Below are positions 16,550 through 22,532 of a stretch of DNA of 24,091 bases, one piece after another. The DNA comes from Chloroflexota bacterium. Lineage in GTDB: Bacteria; Chloroflexota; UBA4733. Every line of letters starts with the position of its first letter. Positions within the stretch are counted from its first letter, which is position 1. The notes beneath the pieces were generated by a model that worked only from the letters and a program-made list of their open reading frames with translations, had not been told where the DNA came from and did no database searches. The position numbers and the translations under genes were made by a program. The DNA is taken from contig JANWJO010000092.1 of NCBI GenBank assembly GCA_025449435.1, forward strand, positions 1 to 24,091, read 5' to 3'.

Positions 16550-16766
16550 TGAATATCGAGACAGTGGCTACAAGCAGATCACTCAGAGGGCACACACGAA
16601 GCAACGCTCCCCCTGGTGTGGTGGCCAGGGGGAGTAGCTGCTTGAGAAGAGGGGCGGCGTATCTATGCCAGCGCCGTCCCCTCGTGAGTGGTGGCGACGG
16701 ATCGGGGCGAGTACCCTACGCCCCGATCCTGATTTTGCGTCCCCACTGTCGATCCACAGCATTTAA
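16550..16766 (-). ncRNA. Three-hairpin structured region downstream of the permuted tRNAs
   Basis: No gene is seen. Three strong stem-loops follow the second tRNA on the minus strand. GGATCGGGGCG/CGCCCCGATCC is a perfect 11-bp stem (16699-16729, 9-nt loop). GGGGCGGCG/CGCCG-T-CCCC is 9 bp with one bulge (16651-16681). CTCCCCCTGG/CCAGGGGGAG is a perfect 10-bp stem (16607-16634, 8-nt loop). None has a T tract. They could protect or terminate the tRNA transcript, or form part of a larger RNA; no known RNA family is recognised. Confidence 0.4.
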
Positions 16767-16784
16767 GGCGGGGGTCACGTCTTA

Positions 16785-16867
16785 GACAGTTAGCTCTACC
16801 ACTGAGCTACCTCACCATGATCATCTAGAGGTGAGGGCTGGGATCGAACCAGCGGCCAACAGTCTCG
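16785..16867 (-). tRNA. Circularly permuted tRNA-like gene, identity unassigned
   Basis: On the minus strand the 3' half comes first: anticodon-stem strand CTGTT (16862-16858), variable GGCC, T arm GCTGG-TTCGATC-CCAGC (16853-16837), acceptor strand CCTCACC and T73 (16829). A 12-nt linker (16828-16817) follows, then the 5' half: acceptor GGTGAGG (16816-16810), T8 A9, D arm GCTC-AGTGGTA-GAGC (16807-16793), T26 and AACTG (16791-16787). The acceptor pairs 7/7 and the T stem 5/5; A14, G15-C48, G18 G19, T54 T55 C56 and A58 are present. The anticodon stem has one central T-T mismatch. The halves would rejoin at the anticodon loop, but every split I tried leaves no T33 and no clear anticodon; the short variable loop excludes Leu or Ser class II. 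CCA is not encoded. It could be functional or decaying. Confidence 0.75.
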
Positions 16868-16948
16868 CCCCACGCCGGTCGAGAGGACCGACGAACGCGC
16901 ATGCGAAGCCTGGAGCAATAACCTCAACTTGATGCTCCGGCGAATCTC

Positions 16949-17027
16949 GTGGGTGTGCGCTATCCGCTACGCCACCCCGGCATGGAGTGCCGGGGGATGG
17001 ATTCGAACCACCGTTCTCACCCTTCGT
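16949..17027 (-). tRNA. Circularly permuted tRNA gene, Arg(ACG)-like
   Basis: On the minus strand the 3' half comes first: ACGAA (17027-17023), anticodon-stem strand GGGTG (17022-17018), variable AGAAC, T arm GGTGG-TTCGAAT-CCATC, acceptor strand CCCCGGC and A73 (16988). A 6-nt linker CTCCAT follows, then the 5' half: acceptor GCCGGGG (16981-16975), T8 G9, D arm GCGT-AGCGGATA-GCGC, A26 and CACCC (16955-16951). Rejoined, it gives a standard 73-nt class I tRNA with 7/7 acceptor, 5/5 anticodon-stem and 5/5 T-stem pairs (one G-T). T8-A14, G15-C48, G18 G19 and T54 T55 C56 A58 are intact. ACG followed by AA, with A20 in the D loop, matches bacterial tRNA-Arg(ACG). Position 33 would be C rather than T under the obvious split. 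CCA is not encoded. Confidence 0.85.
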
Positions 17028-17084
17028 TGGATTCTTCCGGATGTTTAGCCTCAGCCTGCTACCAAAGCTGGATTGCTCCCTCCA

Positions 17085-17818
17085 TTATTTTGCGAATACG
17101 TGGTCGAAAAACGCTTTCCCGATCTGGGGCTGCGTCACTTCCATGCTGTTCGCTGCTTCCCGCGCGAATTGTACCGCCTTCTTCAGGGCGTCCACGCGTT
17201 CCAGCAGTTGCGCCACCCGCTGCTGCGGGAGCGCGCCAGAGTATTCAATTTTGGTCCACTCGCCGACCTTGACGTCCTCATGCCACACCTGGACCTGGGC
17301 TGGGTGCTCCTTGGTCGCCTCATAGGTCACGAGGACGCGCGGCACTTTCTTCGAGCGCACGGTGCGTACGGGCGCTGTCGCGTAAGCGTCCACAGCGGCG
17401 TCGTAGTGCCTTCCTGCTCCTGTGAGAGCACCGGTAGTTTGGAGACAAAGGTGTGCAGGTCGACCAGCTGCTTTTCGAGGAACAGCAGCAAGGTGACCGG
17501 TGCATCCTTGACGATGACCTTGCCATCGATCGTGACGTCTGCCTTGGCGAGCCCGTTGGCGGTTTCCTTGGTGGCAGTGATGTCCATGAGATCAGTCCAC
17601 GCCTTGACCGTCTCATCGATGATGGTTTGGGCGCGCAACTGCACGCGCGTGGACTCCGGCGGGAGCGTTTCCCCCTCATCGTCCAAGGGCTGGTAGGTCC
17701 GGGACAGCCCGATAAACGCGGCCGGCTTCTGGACCTGCTTGTACGCCTCGTTGATCTGGTCGTTGGTTCGAGTCTTCTCGCCCTTCTCGATGGCGATGAT
17801 CTGATTCAGCTTTGGCAC
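17085..17818 (-). pseudogene. Conserved hypothetical protein gene split by a frameshift
   Basis: The first part opens MPKLNQIIAIEKGEKTRTNDQI (GTG 17818, AAAGGAG 8 nt upstream) and runs through VTLLLFLEKQLVDLHTFVSKLPVL to about 17416. The reading then continues only in another frame as HYDAAVDAYATAPVRTVRSKKVP and runs to TAA at 17085. Joined, they give one protein of about 243 residues that resembles a widespread family of unknown function (I recall it as a DUF-type family, not confirmed here). One missing base near GGAAGGCAC (about 17415-17420) would explain the break. It could be a true mutation, an assembly error or, less likely, recoding; no classical slippery heptamer is seen. TATACT (17864-17859) is a possible -10 box. 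The stop codon lies about 5 nt before the pairing flank of the first permuted tRNA, so they may share a transcript. Confidence 0.75.
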
Positions 17819-18042
17819 CGAGCGTGCTCCTTTCGCTTAACACGGGCCAGCTTGCCATAGTATACCGTGTGCTTGTTGCTGGCATGCCGCGCACTGGGGC
17901 CAGCCACAGTCTGGACGGCGCCGTGTGAAACCATGCGGTGCGGTCGGCTGTAGTATTCCCTCTAGGCAACGCGGTTGGAGGCAGCCACATACGGAACTCG
18001 CTCAGTACTAGGACCAATTGGGCACGAACCGCTAAGCAGTGG
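17819..18042. other. Intergenic region, little content
   Basis: This gap separates two minus-strand genes. It contains the ribosome binding site and a possible TATACT -10 box for the frameshifted gene, and I see no RNA gene, strong hairpin or small gene in it. Confidence 0.4.
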
Positions 18043-18831
18043 CTACAAGGCGAGGCACGCCTCGGCTGCCAGCCAGAACAGGCGCTCGCGGATCTCCGGC
18101 TGCTTGATCCAATCGCGATGGTTCCACACTTCGCCGCCCACATCGTCGGCGCCATACAACAGTTGCCCAAACTGGACGCCGCGAAAGTGCGCAACGGCAA
18201 AGAAGGCTGCGGTTTCCATCTCCACCGTGATGCATCCCTCTTGTTTCCGGCGAGCGATGCGCTCCTTGGTCTCACGGTAGATGCCGTCGGTGGTCCACGT
18301 CTTGCCCAAACGATACGGCACGCCACTGCGCTGGAGGGTGCGTTCGAGCACCTGGACGGCGTTGCCGGGCGCCTCCACCTCGCGGGCTGGTGGCAGGTAG
18401 TGGTATGACGTGCCTTCGTCGCGAACCGCAGCGGTGGGGATGATGGTGTGCCCCAGCGGGATACTGCTGTCTAGCACGCCTGCGCCGCCACACGCCACCA
18501 CGCGCGTGCAGCCGTGGGCAATGAGCGACTCGAACATGAACCCTGCCATCGGGGCGCCCTCGCCAGGGTGAAACACGGTGACCGGCTGCCTGTCCACCTC
18601 GACCCTGTAGATCCGGTGAATGCCCGTTTCACTATGCACTTGGTGAATCACTACGGCTTGCCGAGCCTTGACCAGGCGGCTCAGCACATCCTGGAAGAAG
18701 CACGCCACACCGGCGACTGGTAGGTCGGGCGCTGTGTCGCTGCGGCGTGGATTGAAGTGCGCCACAGGCGCGCTATCAAACTCGTGCAACGGTAGGGGCA
18801 CAGCCTGGGCAGATAGTTGCTCGCCAGACAC
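18043..18831 (-). CDS. Nucleoside phosphorylase family protein (uridine/purine phosphorylase type)
   Basis: The PNP_UDP_1 fold is indicated by VTVFHPGEGAPMAGFMFESLIAHGCTRVVACGGAGVLD (about 85-125), where the phosphate and nucleoside sites form, by the acidic motif ITVEMETAAFFAVAHFRGV (about 205-222) that contacts the ribose, and by YGADDVGGEVW near the C terminus. Such enzymes split nucleosides with phosphate in the cytosol for salvage; the base preference is not readable. The chosen GTG 18831 directly follows the stop of the upstream SGNH gene (TGACGTG), consistent with coupled translation, but no strong ribosome binding site is visible. An in-frame ATG at 18864 or a GTG at 18801 (just before PLPLHEFD, where relatives seem to begin) are alternatives. 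Confidence 0.85.
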   Translation of the reverse strand: MSGEQLSAQAVPLPLHEFDSAPVAHFNPRRSDTAPDLPVAGVACFFQDVLSRLVKARQAVVIHQVHSETGIHRIYRVEVDRQPVTVFHPGEGAPMAGFMFESLIAHGCTRVVACGGAGVLDSSIPLGHTIIPTAAVRDEGTSYHYLPPAREVEAPGNAVQVLERTLQRSGVPYRLGKTWTTDGIYRETKERIARRKQEGCITVEMETAAFFAVAHFRGVQFGQLLYGADDVGGEVWNHRDWIKQPEIRERLFWLAAEACLAL

Positions 18832-18832
18832 G

Positions 18833-19720
18833 TCAGTCGATCTGCCGGACGAGTTGCTGCACATCGCCGTTAGAGGGAAACGGCGCCAGTTGCGGCGCGC
18901 CATCGTCCCAGAAGCTCGCTTGCCAGGTTACCGCCGCCAGCTTGTTTTGTCCAGCGATGCTCGGATGGAAATAATCGACCTCGCTTGCGTCGGTAGCTCC
19001 GAACTGATTGTCAAACACCGCTAGTTGGTCAAACCGGCAGTTGGCGTAGGTGCTGCACAAGCTCTGCAAGATAGCGTTGTAGTCCTCTTCCTGGGAGAGC
19101 GCTTGCTGGCGGAGCGCATCGGTGGTGGCGGTCGCCAATAGAGCGGGACAAATGTTGAACGACTGCCAGGCCAGGCTGGCGTAGTGGTTGCCGTGGAGCG
19201 TTTGCCACAGTTGATACAGGTTCGGAATGCTGGCCACAAACACCAGCGCGTGCGGGTCGGCGGTAAAGAAGTCACTCAGGGCCCGCGCATACTGATTTTG
19301 AAAGTCGATCACCGAGGTGGGCTGCGACGCTACCGGCCCGCAGATGTCATTCGCACCGATGAGCACGGTGAGGTAATCGACGTTGAGCGCTGCCGCCTGT
19401 TTCACCTGGCCATCCAGTTGCGCCATTCGTGCCCCAAATTGCGCCAGGTTGGTTGCGTGTCCTCGTATGGCTGGGTTGAGTGCCAGGAGGTGCTGATACT
19501 GGCTGTTGACCTGGCCACCGTCGCCCGTGGACCAGGAGGCGCCTGGGCTGTTGTCCAAGGCACAACACCAAGCCACGTCGAAGGCAGTGGTCATCGAGTC
19601 GCCAGCGGCGGCGATGGAATAGGGGAGTGGCGTAGCGGAGGCTGAAGCGGTTGGCGCCACGCGTACGAGCAACACGATGCTCAGCAGGCTGGCGATCGCC
19701 AAGCGAGCTGCCCCTGGCAT
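18833..19720 (-). CDS. Secreted SGNH/GDSL hydrolase
   Basis: A signal peptide (MPGAARLAIASLLSIVLLV to about residue 28, cleavage after ASA) is followed by an SGNH domain: nucleophile S42 in AAGDSMTT, oxyanion-hole asparagine in LIGANDICG, and the catalytic D and H in EVDYFHPS near 265. Several cysteines (AWCCALD, NICPALL, LCSTYANC) suggest disulfides in an exported enzyme. It resembles actinobacterial- and Chloroflexota-type secreted lipases or esterases of the SGNH class; the substrate is unknown. The reading frame is open for another 96 codons upstream, but that stretch is low quality and reads through the GC-rich repeat, so ATG 19720 (AGGAG just upstream) is the start. A GCCGGATACT element ends 70 nt upstream. 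The nucleoside phosphorylase follows with 1 nt between stop and start. Confidence 0.88.
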   Translation of the reverse strand: MPGAARLAIASLLSIVLLVRVAPTASASATPLPYSIAAAGDSMTTAFDVAWCCALDNSPGASWSTGDGGQVNSQYQHLLALNPAIRGHATNLAQFGARMAQLDGQVKQAAALNVDYLTVLIGANDICGPVASQPTSVIDFQNQYARALSDFFTADPHALVFVASIPNLYQLWQTLHGNHYASLAWQSFNICPALLATATTDALRQQALSQEEDYNAILQSLCSTYANCRFDQLAVFDNQFGATDASEVDYFHPSIAGQNKLAAVTWQASFWDDGAPQLAPFPSNGDVQQLVRQID

Positions 19721-19790
19721 GCTCCTCGCCTTTCCGCTAGATGGTGAAATACATGGTGGTGCCGGTTTTGTGGCTGTGCGCACTGGAACC

Positions 19791-19800
19791 AGTATCCGGC
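19791..19800 (-). promoter_or_regulatory. GCCGGATACT element upstream of the secreted SGNH hydrolase gene
   Basis: Read on the minus strand this decamer matches those upstream of two lipoprotein genes (14395-14404 and 15486-15495) and, for its last nine bases, the one upstream of pyruvate kinase. It lies 70 nt before the start codon. CTGGTTCCAG, a perfect palindrome, begins at its last two bases. Confidence 0.35.
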
Positions 19801-19848
19801 GTGCTCTGCGTGGTGGCAAATGTGCCCACGACCCCTGTCGTACCTGCT

Positions 19849-19887
19849 CCCCGCCCGGGGAAATCGGGGCGGGGTTGGGGGTGGGGC
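19849..19887. repeat. GC-rich intergenic hairpin repeat
   Basis: CCCCGCCC (19849-19856) pairs with GGGCGGGG (19867-19874), followed by TTGGGGGTGGGGCTGCG. The element at 15676-15717 has the same plan: a CCCCGCCCC stem followed by ATTGGGCTGGGGTTGCG. Looser C- or G-rich relatives lie at 1351-1403, 2389-2425 and 20935-20960, all between genes. Confidence 0.5.
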
Positions 19888-19959
19888 TGCGACTCACTTT
19901 CCCTTTCACCCTTCCCAACAGGGGTGCGAGCCATACTCGCGTGCAAGCCACTTGCGCCG

Positions 19960-20895
19960 GTGCGCTATGATGCCGCGGCGACGGGCACCTGCTGGCGGGA
20001 CAGGACACAGCGCATCGGCCAGGTCTACGCGATAGGCAGCGCCGTCACCTGGGCGATGAGCAGCGTGCTGCTCAAGGGCGCCACGGGACGCCTCACCGCC
20101 GTGCCGATGAACGCCCTGCGCTCGATCACCGGCCTGGTGTTTCTGCTGCTGGTGCTCCTGGTAACAGGGCGCTATCACGCCTACGCCAGTCTCACGGTCT
20201 CGACGGGCATCTTCCTCTTGCTCAGCGTTGCGTCGGGCATGATCATCGGCGATACCTTGTACATACGCAGTCAGGGGATCATGGGTGTGGCACGCGCCAT
20301 GCCCATCGCTGGCACCTACCCATTGTTCACGTTGTTCATTGCCGTAACCGCACTGCACGAGTCGGTGTCACCACGCGGCTTGCTGGGGGTGGTGCTGGTG
20401 GTAGCCTCCGTGGTGGCGCTGGTGCTGCCCGAGATGCTCACCCCAGCCGATCGTGCTGGTGTGTCGCGCGACGCGCTGCTGCGAGGCCTCGGTCTGGCAC
20501 TCATTGCGGCAGTTGGCTGGGCGGGTTCGGCGTCGTTTCTGCGGCTGGGATTGCAAGACTTTGATGTGGTGGCAGCGAGCTGTCTACGCCTGGTGGTGAC
20601 CTTTGGTGCGCTTATGCTGCTGGGCGGTGGGATGCGTGGGGCACGCGCGTGGCGGCAAGCGGGGTTGCGAGCGACCAGTCTGGTGATGCTGGCTGGCATC
20701 GTGGGGAGTGGATTGAGTGCCATGATGTTTCTGGCGGCCATCCAGCTGGCGGGTACGACGCAGGCAGCCACCCTTTCCGCTACGGCTCCGCTGTGGGCGG
20801 CGCCGCTGTCGGCCATCTTTTTGGGGGAACAGATGAGCGGCTTGCTCGTGTTGGGCATCGTCATGTCGGTGGCGGGAGTATGGCTACTCCTGTAG
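19960..20895 (+). CDS. EamA/DMT-superfamily transporter
   Basis: Ten hydrophobic helices form two EamA repeats of about 140 residues. QVYAIGSAVTWAMSSVLLKG begins the first, and LGLALIAAVGWAGSASFLRLG begins the second. Typical ends of each repeat are GTYPLFTLFIAVTALHESVSPRGLLGVVLVV and SATAPLWAAPLSAIFLGEQMSGLLVLGIVMSVAGVWLLL. Such proteins move small metabolites such as amino acids, sugars or nucleosides across the cytoplasmic membrane; the substrate is unknown. The frame is open to 19741, but the extra N terminus reads through a GC-rich repeat. GTG 19960 is the last usable start before the first helix; it has no good ribosome binding site, so the start is uncertain. It lies 70 nt before the SIS gene in the same direction. 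Confidence 0.85.
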   Translation: MRYDAAATGTCWRDRTQRIGQVYAIGSAVTWAMSSVLLKGATGRLTAVPMNALRSITGLVFLLLVLLVTGRYHAYASLTVSTGIFLLLSVASGMIIGDTLYIRSQGIMGVARAMPIAGTYPLFTLFIAVTALHESVSPRGLLGVVLVVASVVALVLPEMLTPADRAGVSRDALLRGLGLALIAAVGWAGSASFLRLGLQDFDVVAASCLRLVVTFGALMLLGGGMRGARAWRQAGLRATSLVMLAGIVGSGLSAMMFLAAIQLAGTTQAATLSATAPLWAAPLSAIFLGEQMSGLLVLGIVMSVAGVWLLL

Positions 20896-20965
20896 GTATC
20901 CCACTCCTTGACCTCTTGGCCCATGAGTGCTAGCTTCCCCCTGCGGGGTAGGTGGGGGTGAACTG

Positions 20966-21730
20966 GTGACTGCTGCCGAAGCCTATTGTGCTGCCGCGCG
21001 TGCGACGCTCGACGCGGTAGCCTCATCCCAGTTGCCCGGCATTGAGGAAGCGGCCCAACGCTGCGCCCGCAGTATTCAGAGCGGTGGCTTAGTTCACCTA
21101 TTTGGCAGTGGGCACTCGCGCATGGCGGTAGAGGAAGTGTGGCCCCGCTATGGTAGCTTCCCCGGCTTTCACCCTATCGTGGAACTATCGCTCACTTTCC
21201 ATAATCAGGTAGTGGGCGCCAACGGCCAGCGCCAAGCCATGTTCATCGAGAGCACGCCCGGGCTGGCAGCGGTTATCCTGCGCAACTTCCGCCTGGACCC
21301 GCGTGACGTGATGCTGGTGTTCTCGACGTCCGGCACCAACGTCGTGCCGGTAGAGATGGCATTGCATGCGCAGCAACAGGGTCTGTTCACCATTGGCGTG
21401 TTGTCGGTAGCGCATTGTCGGGCCGCCACCGCCAAGCAACCCGATGGCAAGAAGTTGCTGGATGTCGTGGACCTCGCACTCGACAACTTCGCTCCTCCTG
21501 GCGATGCAGGCGTATGGGTCAAAGGCTTGCCCTGGCCGGTGGGGCCACTGTCAACTATCGGCAACACGCTGATCGCCAACGCTCTCAAGTGCCGCGTTGC
21601 CGAACTGTTAACGGAGTGGGGCAAACCGCCGGTGGTGCTCACAAGCAGCTACCACGTGGGTGCTGAGGAATCTGCGCGGCTGTTTGACGCCGCCTACGAT
21701 GCCTATCGCGAGCAGGTGAGCCGGTTGTGA
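20966..21730 (+). CDS. SIS-domain (sugar isomerase/sugar-phosphate binding) protein
   Basis: A single sugar-isomerase domain covers most of the 254 residues. LVHLFGSGHSRMAVEE (about 42-57) and MLVFSTSGTNVVPVEMAL (about 114-131) are the phosphosugar-binding loops. It resembles the group of proteins called UPF0309 or sugar isomerase domain-containing. The frame is open to a GTG at 20927, but GTG 20966 gives a family-like start (VTAAEAYCAAARATLDAV) and has GGGGGTGA about 5 nt upstream. Its stop overlaps the start of the SDR gene in GTGA (21727-21730), so the two are translationally coupled. Together with the SDR and ROK genes it suggests metabolism of a sugar or amino-sugar; the true substrate is open. 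Confidence 0.88.
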   Translation: MTAAEAYCAAARATLDAVASSQLPGIEEAAQRCARSIQSGGLVHLFGSGHSRMAVEEVWPRYGSFPGFHPIVELSLTFHNQVVGANGQRQAMFIESTPGLAAVILRNFRLDPRDVMLVFSTSGTNVVPVEMALHAQQQGLFTIGVLSVAHCRAATAKQPDGKKLLDVVDLALDNFAPPGDAGVWVKGLPWPVGPLSTIGNTLIANALKCRVAELLTEWGKPPVVLTSSYHVGAEESARLFDAAYDAYREQVSRL

Positions 21731-22488
21731 CCGCGCTGGCCGGCAATGTTGCCATCATCACCGGGGCAGGCGGAGGTATCGGGCAGGCGGCGGTTGCCCA
21801 ATTTGCCGCTGCGGGCGCCTGTGTGCTGGCGGTGGATCGTGATGCCGGGCATCTGGCTGGCCTTGCCAGCAGCGATCAGGTGGTGACGCTGCTGGGCGAC
21901 GTGACCGACGATAGCGTGTGCCGGGCTATGGTGGCGCAGGCGGTCGAGCGTTGGGGTGCGCTCCATGTGCTGTTCAACGTGGCAGGCATCAGCGGCCGGC
22001 GGTTTGGCGACGGGCCGGTAGACCAGTGCACCGATGCGGGCTGGGATACCGTGCTGAACGTCAACCTGCGCAGCGTGTTCCTCAGTTGCAGGGCTGCAGT
22101 GCCAGCCATGCTCGCGTCCGGCGGTGGGTCGATCATCAACCTCGCGTCGGTGCTCGGCATGGTGGGCGGCGGCGAACTGTTTGCCACACACGCCTATGCG
22201 GCGAGTAAGGCTGGCATCATCGGGCTTACGCGCGCAATGGCTACCTACTACGCTGCGCAACACTTGCGAGTCAACGCGCTGTGCCCCGGCTTGATCGATA
22301 CGCCGATGGCCGCGCGCGCCATCAGCGATGCCGCCACGCACGCCCACATCGCCGCCATGCAACCGCTGCTGGCCGGACCGGGCGACGCGGCACACGTGGC
22401 GTCGGCGGCCGTGTTCCTGGCGTCGGACGCAGCCAAACTGATCACCGGCGCCGTGTTGCCGGTGGATGGCGGCTGGACCGCGCAGTAG
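21727..22488 (+). CDS. Short-chain dehydrogenase/reductase (SDR)
   Basis: A classical SDR of 253 residues. The nucleotide-binding glycine motif TGAGGGIG (about 12-19) and acidic D37 after the second strand (LAVDRD) favour NAD(H). NVAG is the structural motif, a serine in IINLASVLG is the active-site Ser, and Y157 and K161 in YAASK are catalytic. The C-terminal PGLIDTPMA and DGGW motifs are typical of polyol, sugar or 3-oxoacyl reductases. GTG 21727 overlaps the preceding stop. It probably oxidises or reduces a sugar or polyol handled by the SIS and ROK proteins, an inference from neighbours only. Confidence 0.92.
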   Translation: MTALAGNVAIITGAGGGIGQAAVAQFAAAGACVLAVDRDAGHLAGLASSDQVVTLLGDVTDDSVCRAMVAQAVERWGALHVLFNVAGISGRRFGDGPVDQCTDAGWDTVLNVNLRSVFLSCRAAVPAMLASGGGSIINLASVLGMVGGGELFATHAYAASKAGIIGLTRAMATYYAAQHLRVNALCPGLIDTPMAARAISDAATHAHIAAMQPLLAGPGDAAHVASAAVFLASDAAKLITGAVLPVDGGWTAQ

Positions 22489-22532
22489 CCAGTGTGCTCT
22501 GGCTGGCGCTCGGGTGGTGGAACGGTAGACGA

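Noticed and set aside
16785..17027. Ordinary tRNA genes in normal order, for example pairing the 5' half of the first with the 3' half of the second
   Set aside because: The acceptor strands then do not match (GCCGGGG against CCTCACC), whereas within each permuted unit they pair 7 of 7. No 5' or 3' halves in the usual positions were found in the flanks.
16868..17079. Group I intron halves flanking the tRNAs
   Set aside because: The flanks total only about 150 nt and I could not find the conserved core pairings. A structural search would be needed to exclude a very reduced ribozyme.
16760..17084. A two-piece (permuted) tmRNA
   Set aside because: Both units have a complete four-pair D arm and a normal class I shape, and no tag-peptide reading frame or tmRNA-type acceptor sequence is visible.
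16562..18049. 13-bp direct repeat CAGTGGCTACAAG at 16562-16574 and 18037-18049, possible attachment sites bounding an island
   Set aside because: A few repeats of this length are expected by chance in 24 kb, one copy is inside a coding gene, and no integrase is present.
19741..19959. N-terminal extension of the EamA transporter
   Set aside because: The extra residues read through a GC-rich intergenic repeat and have no transporter character.
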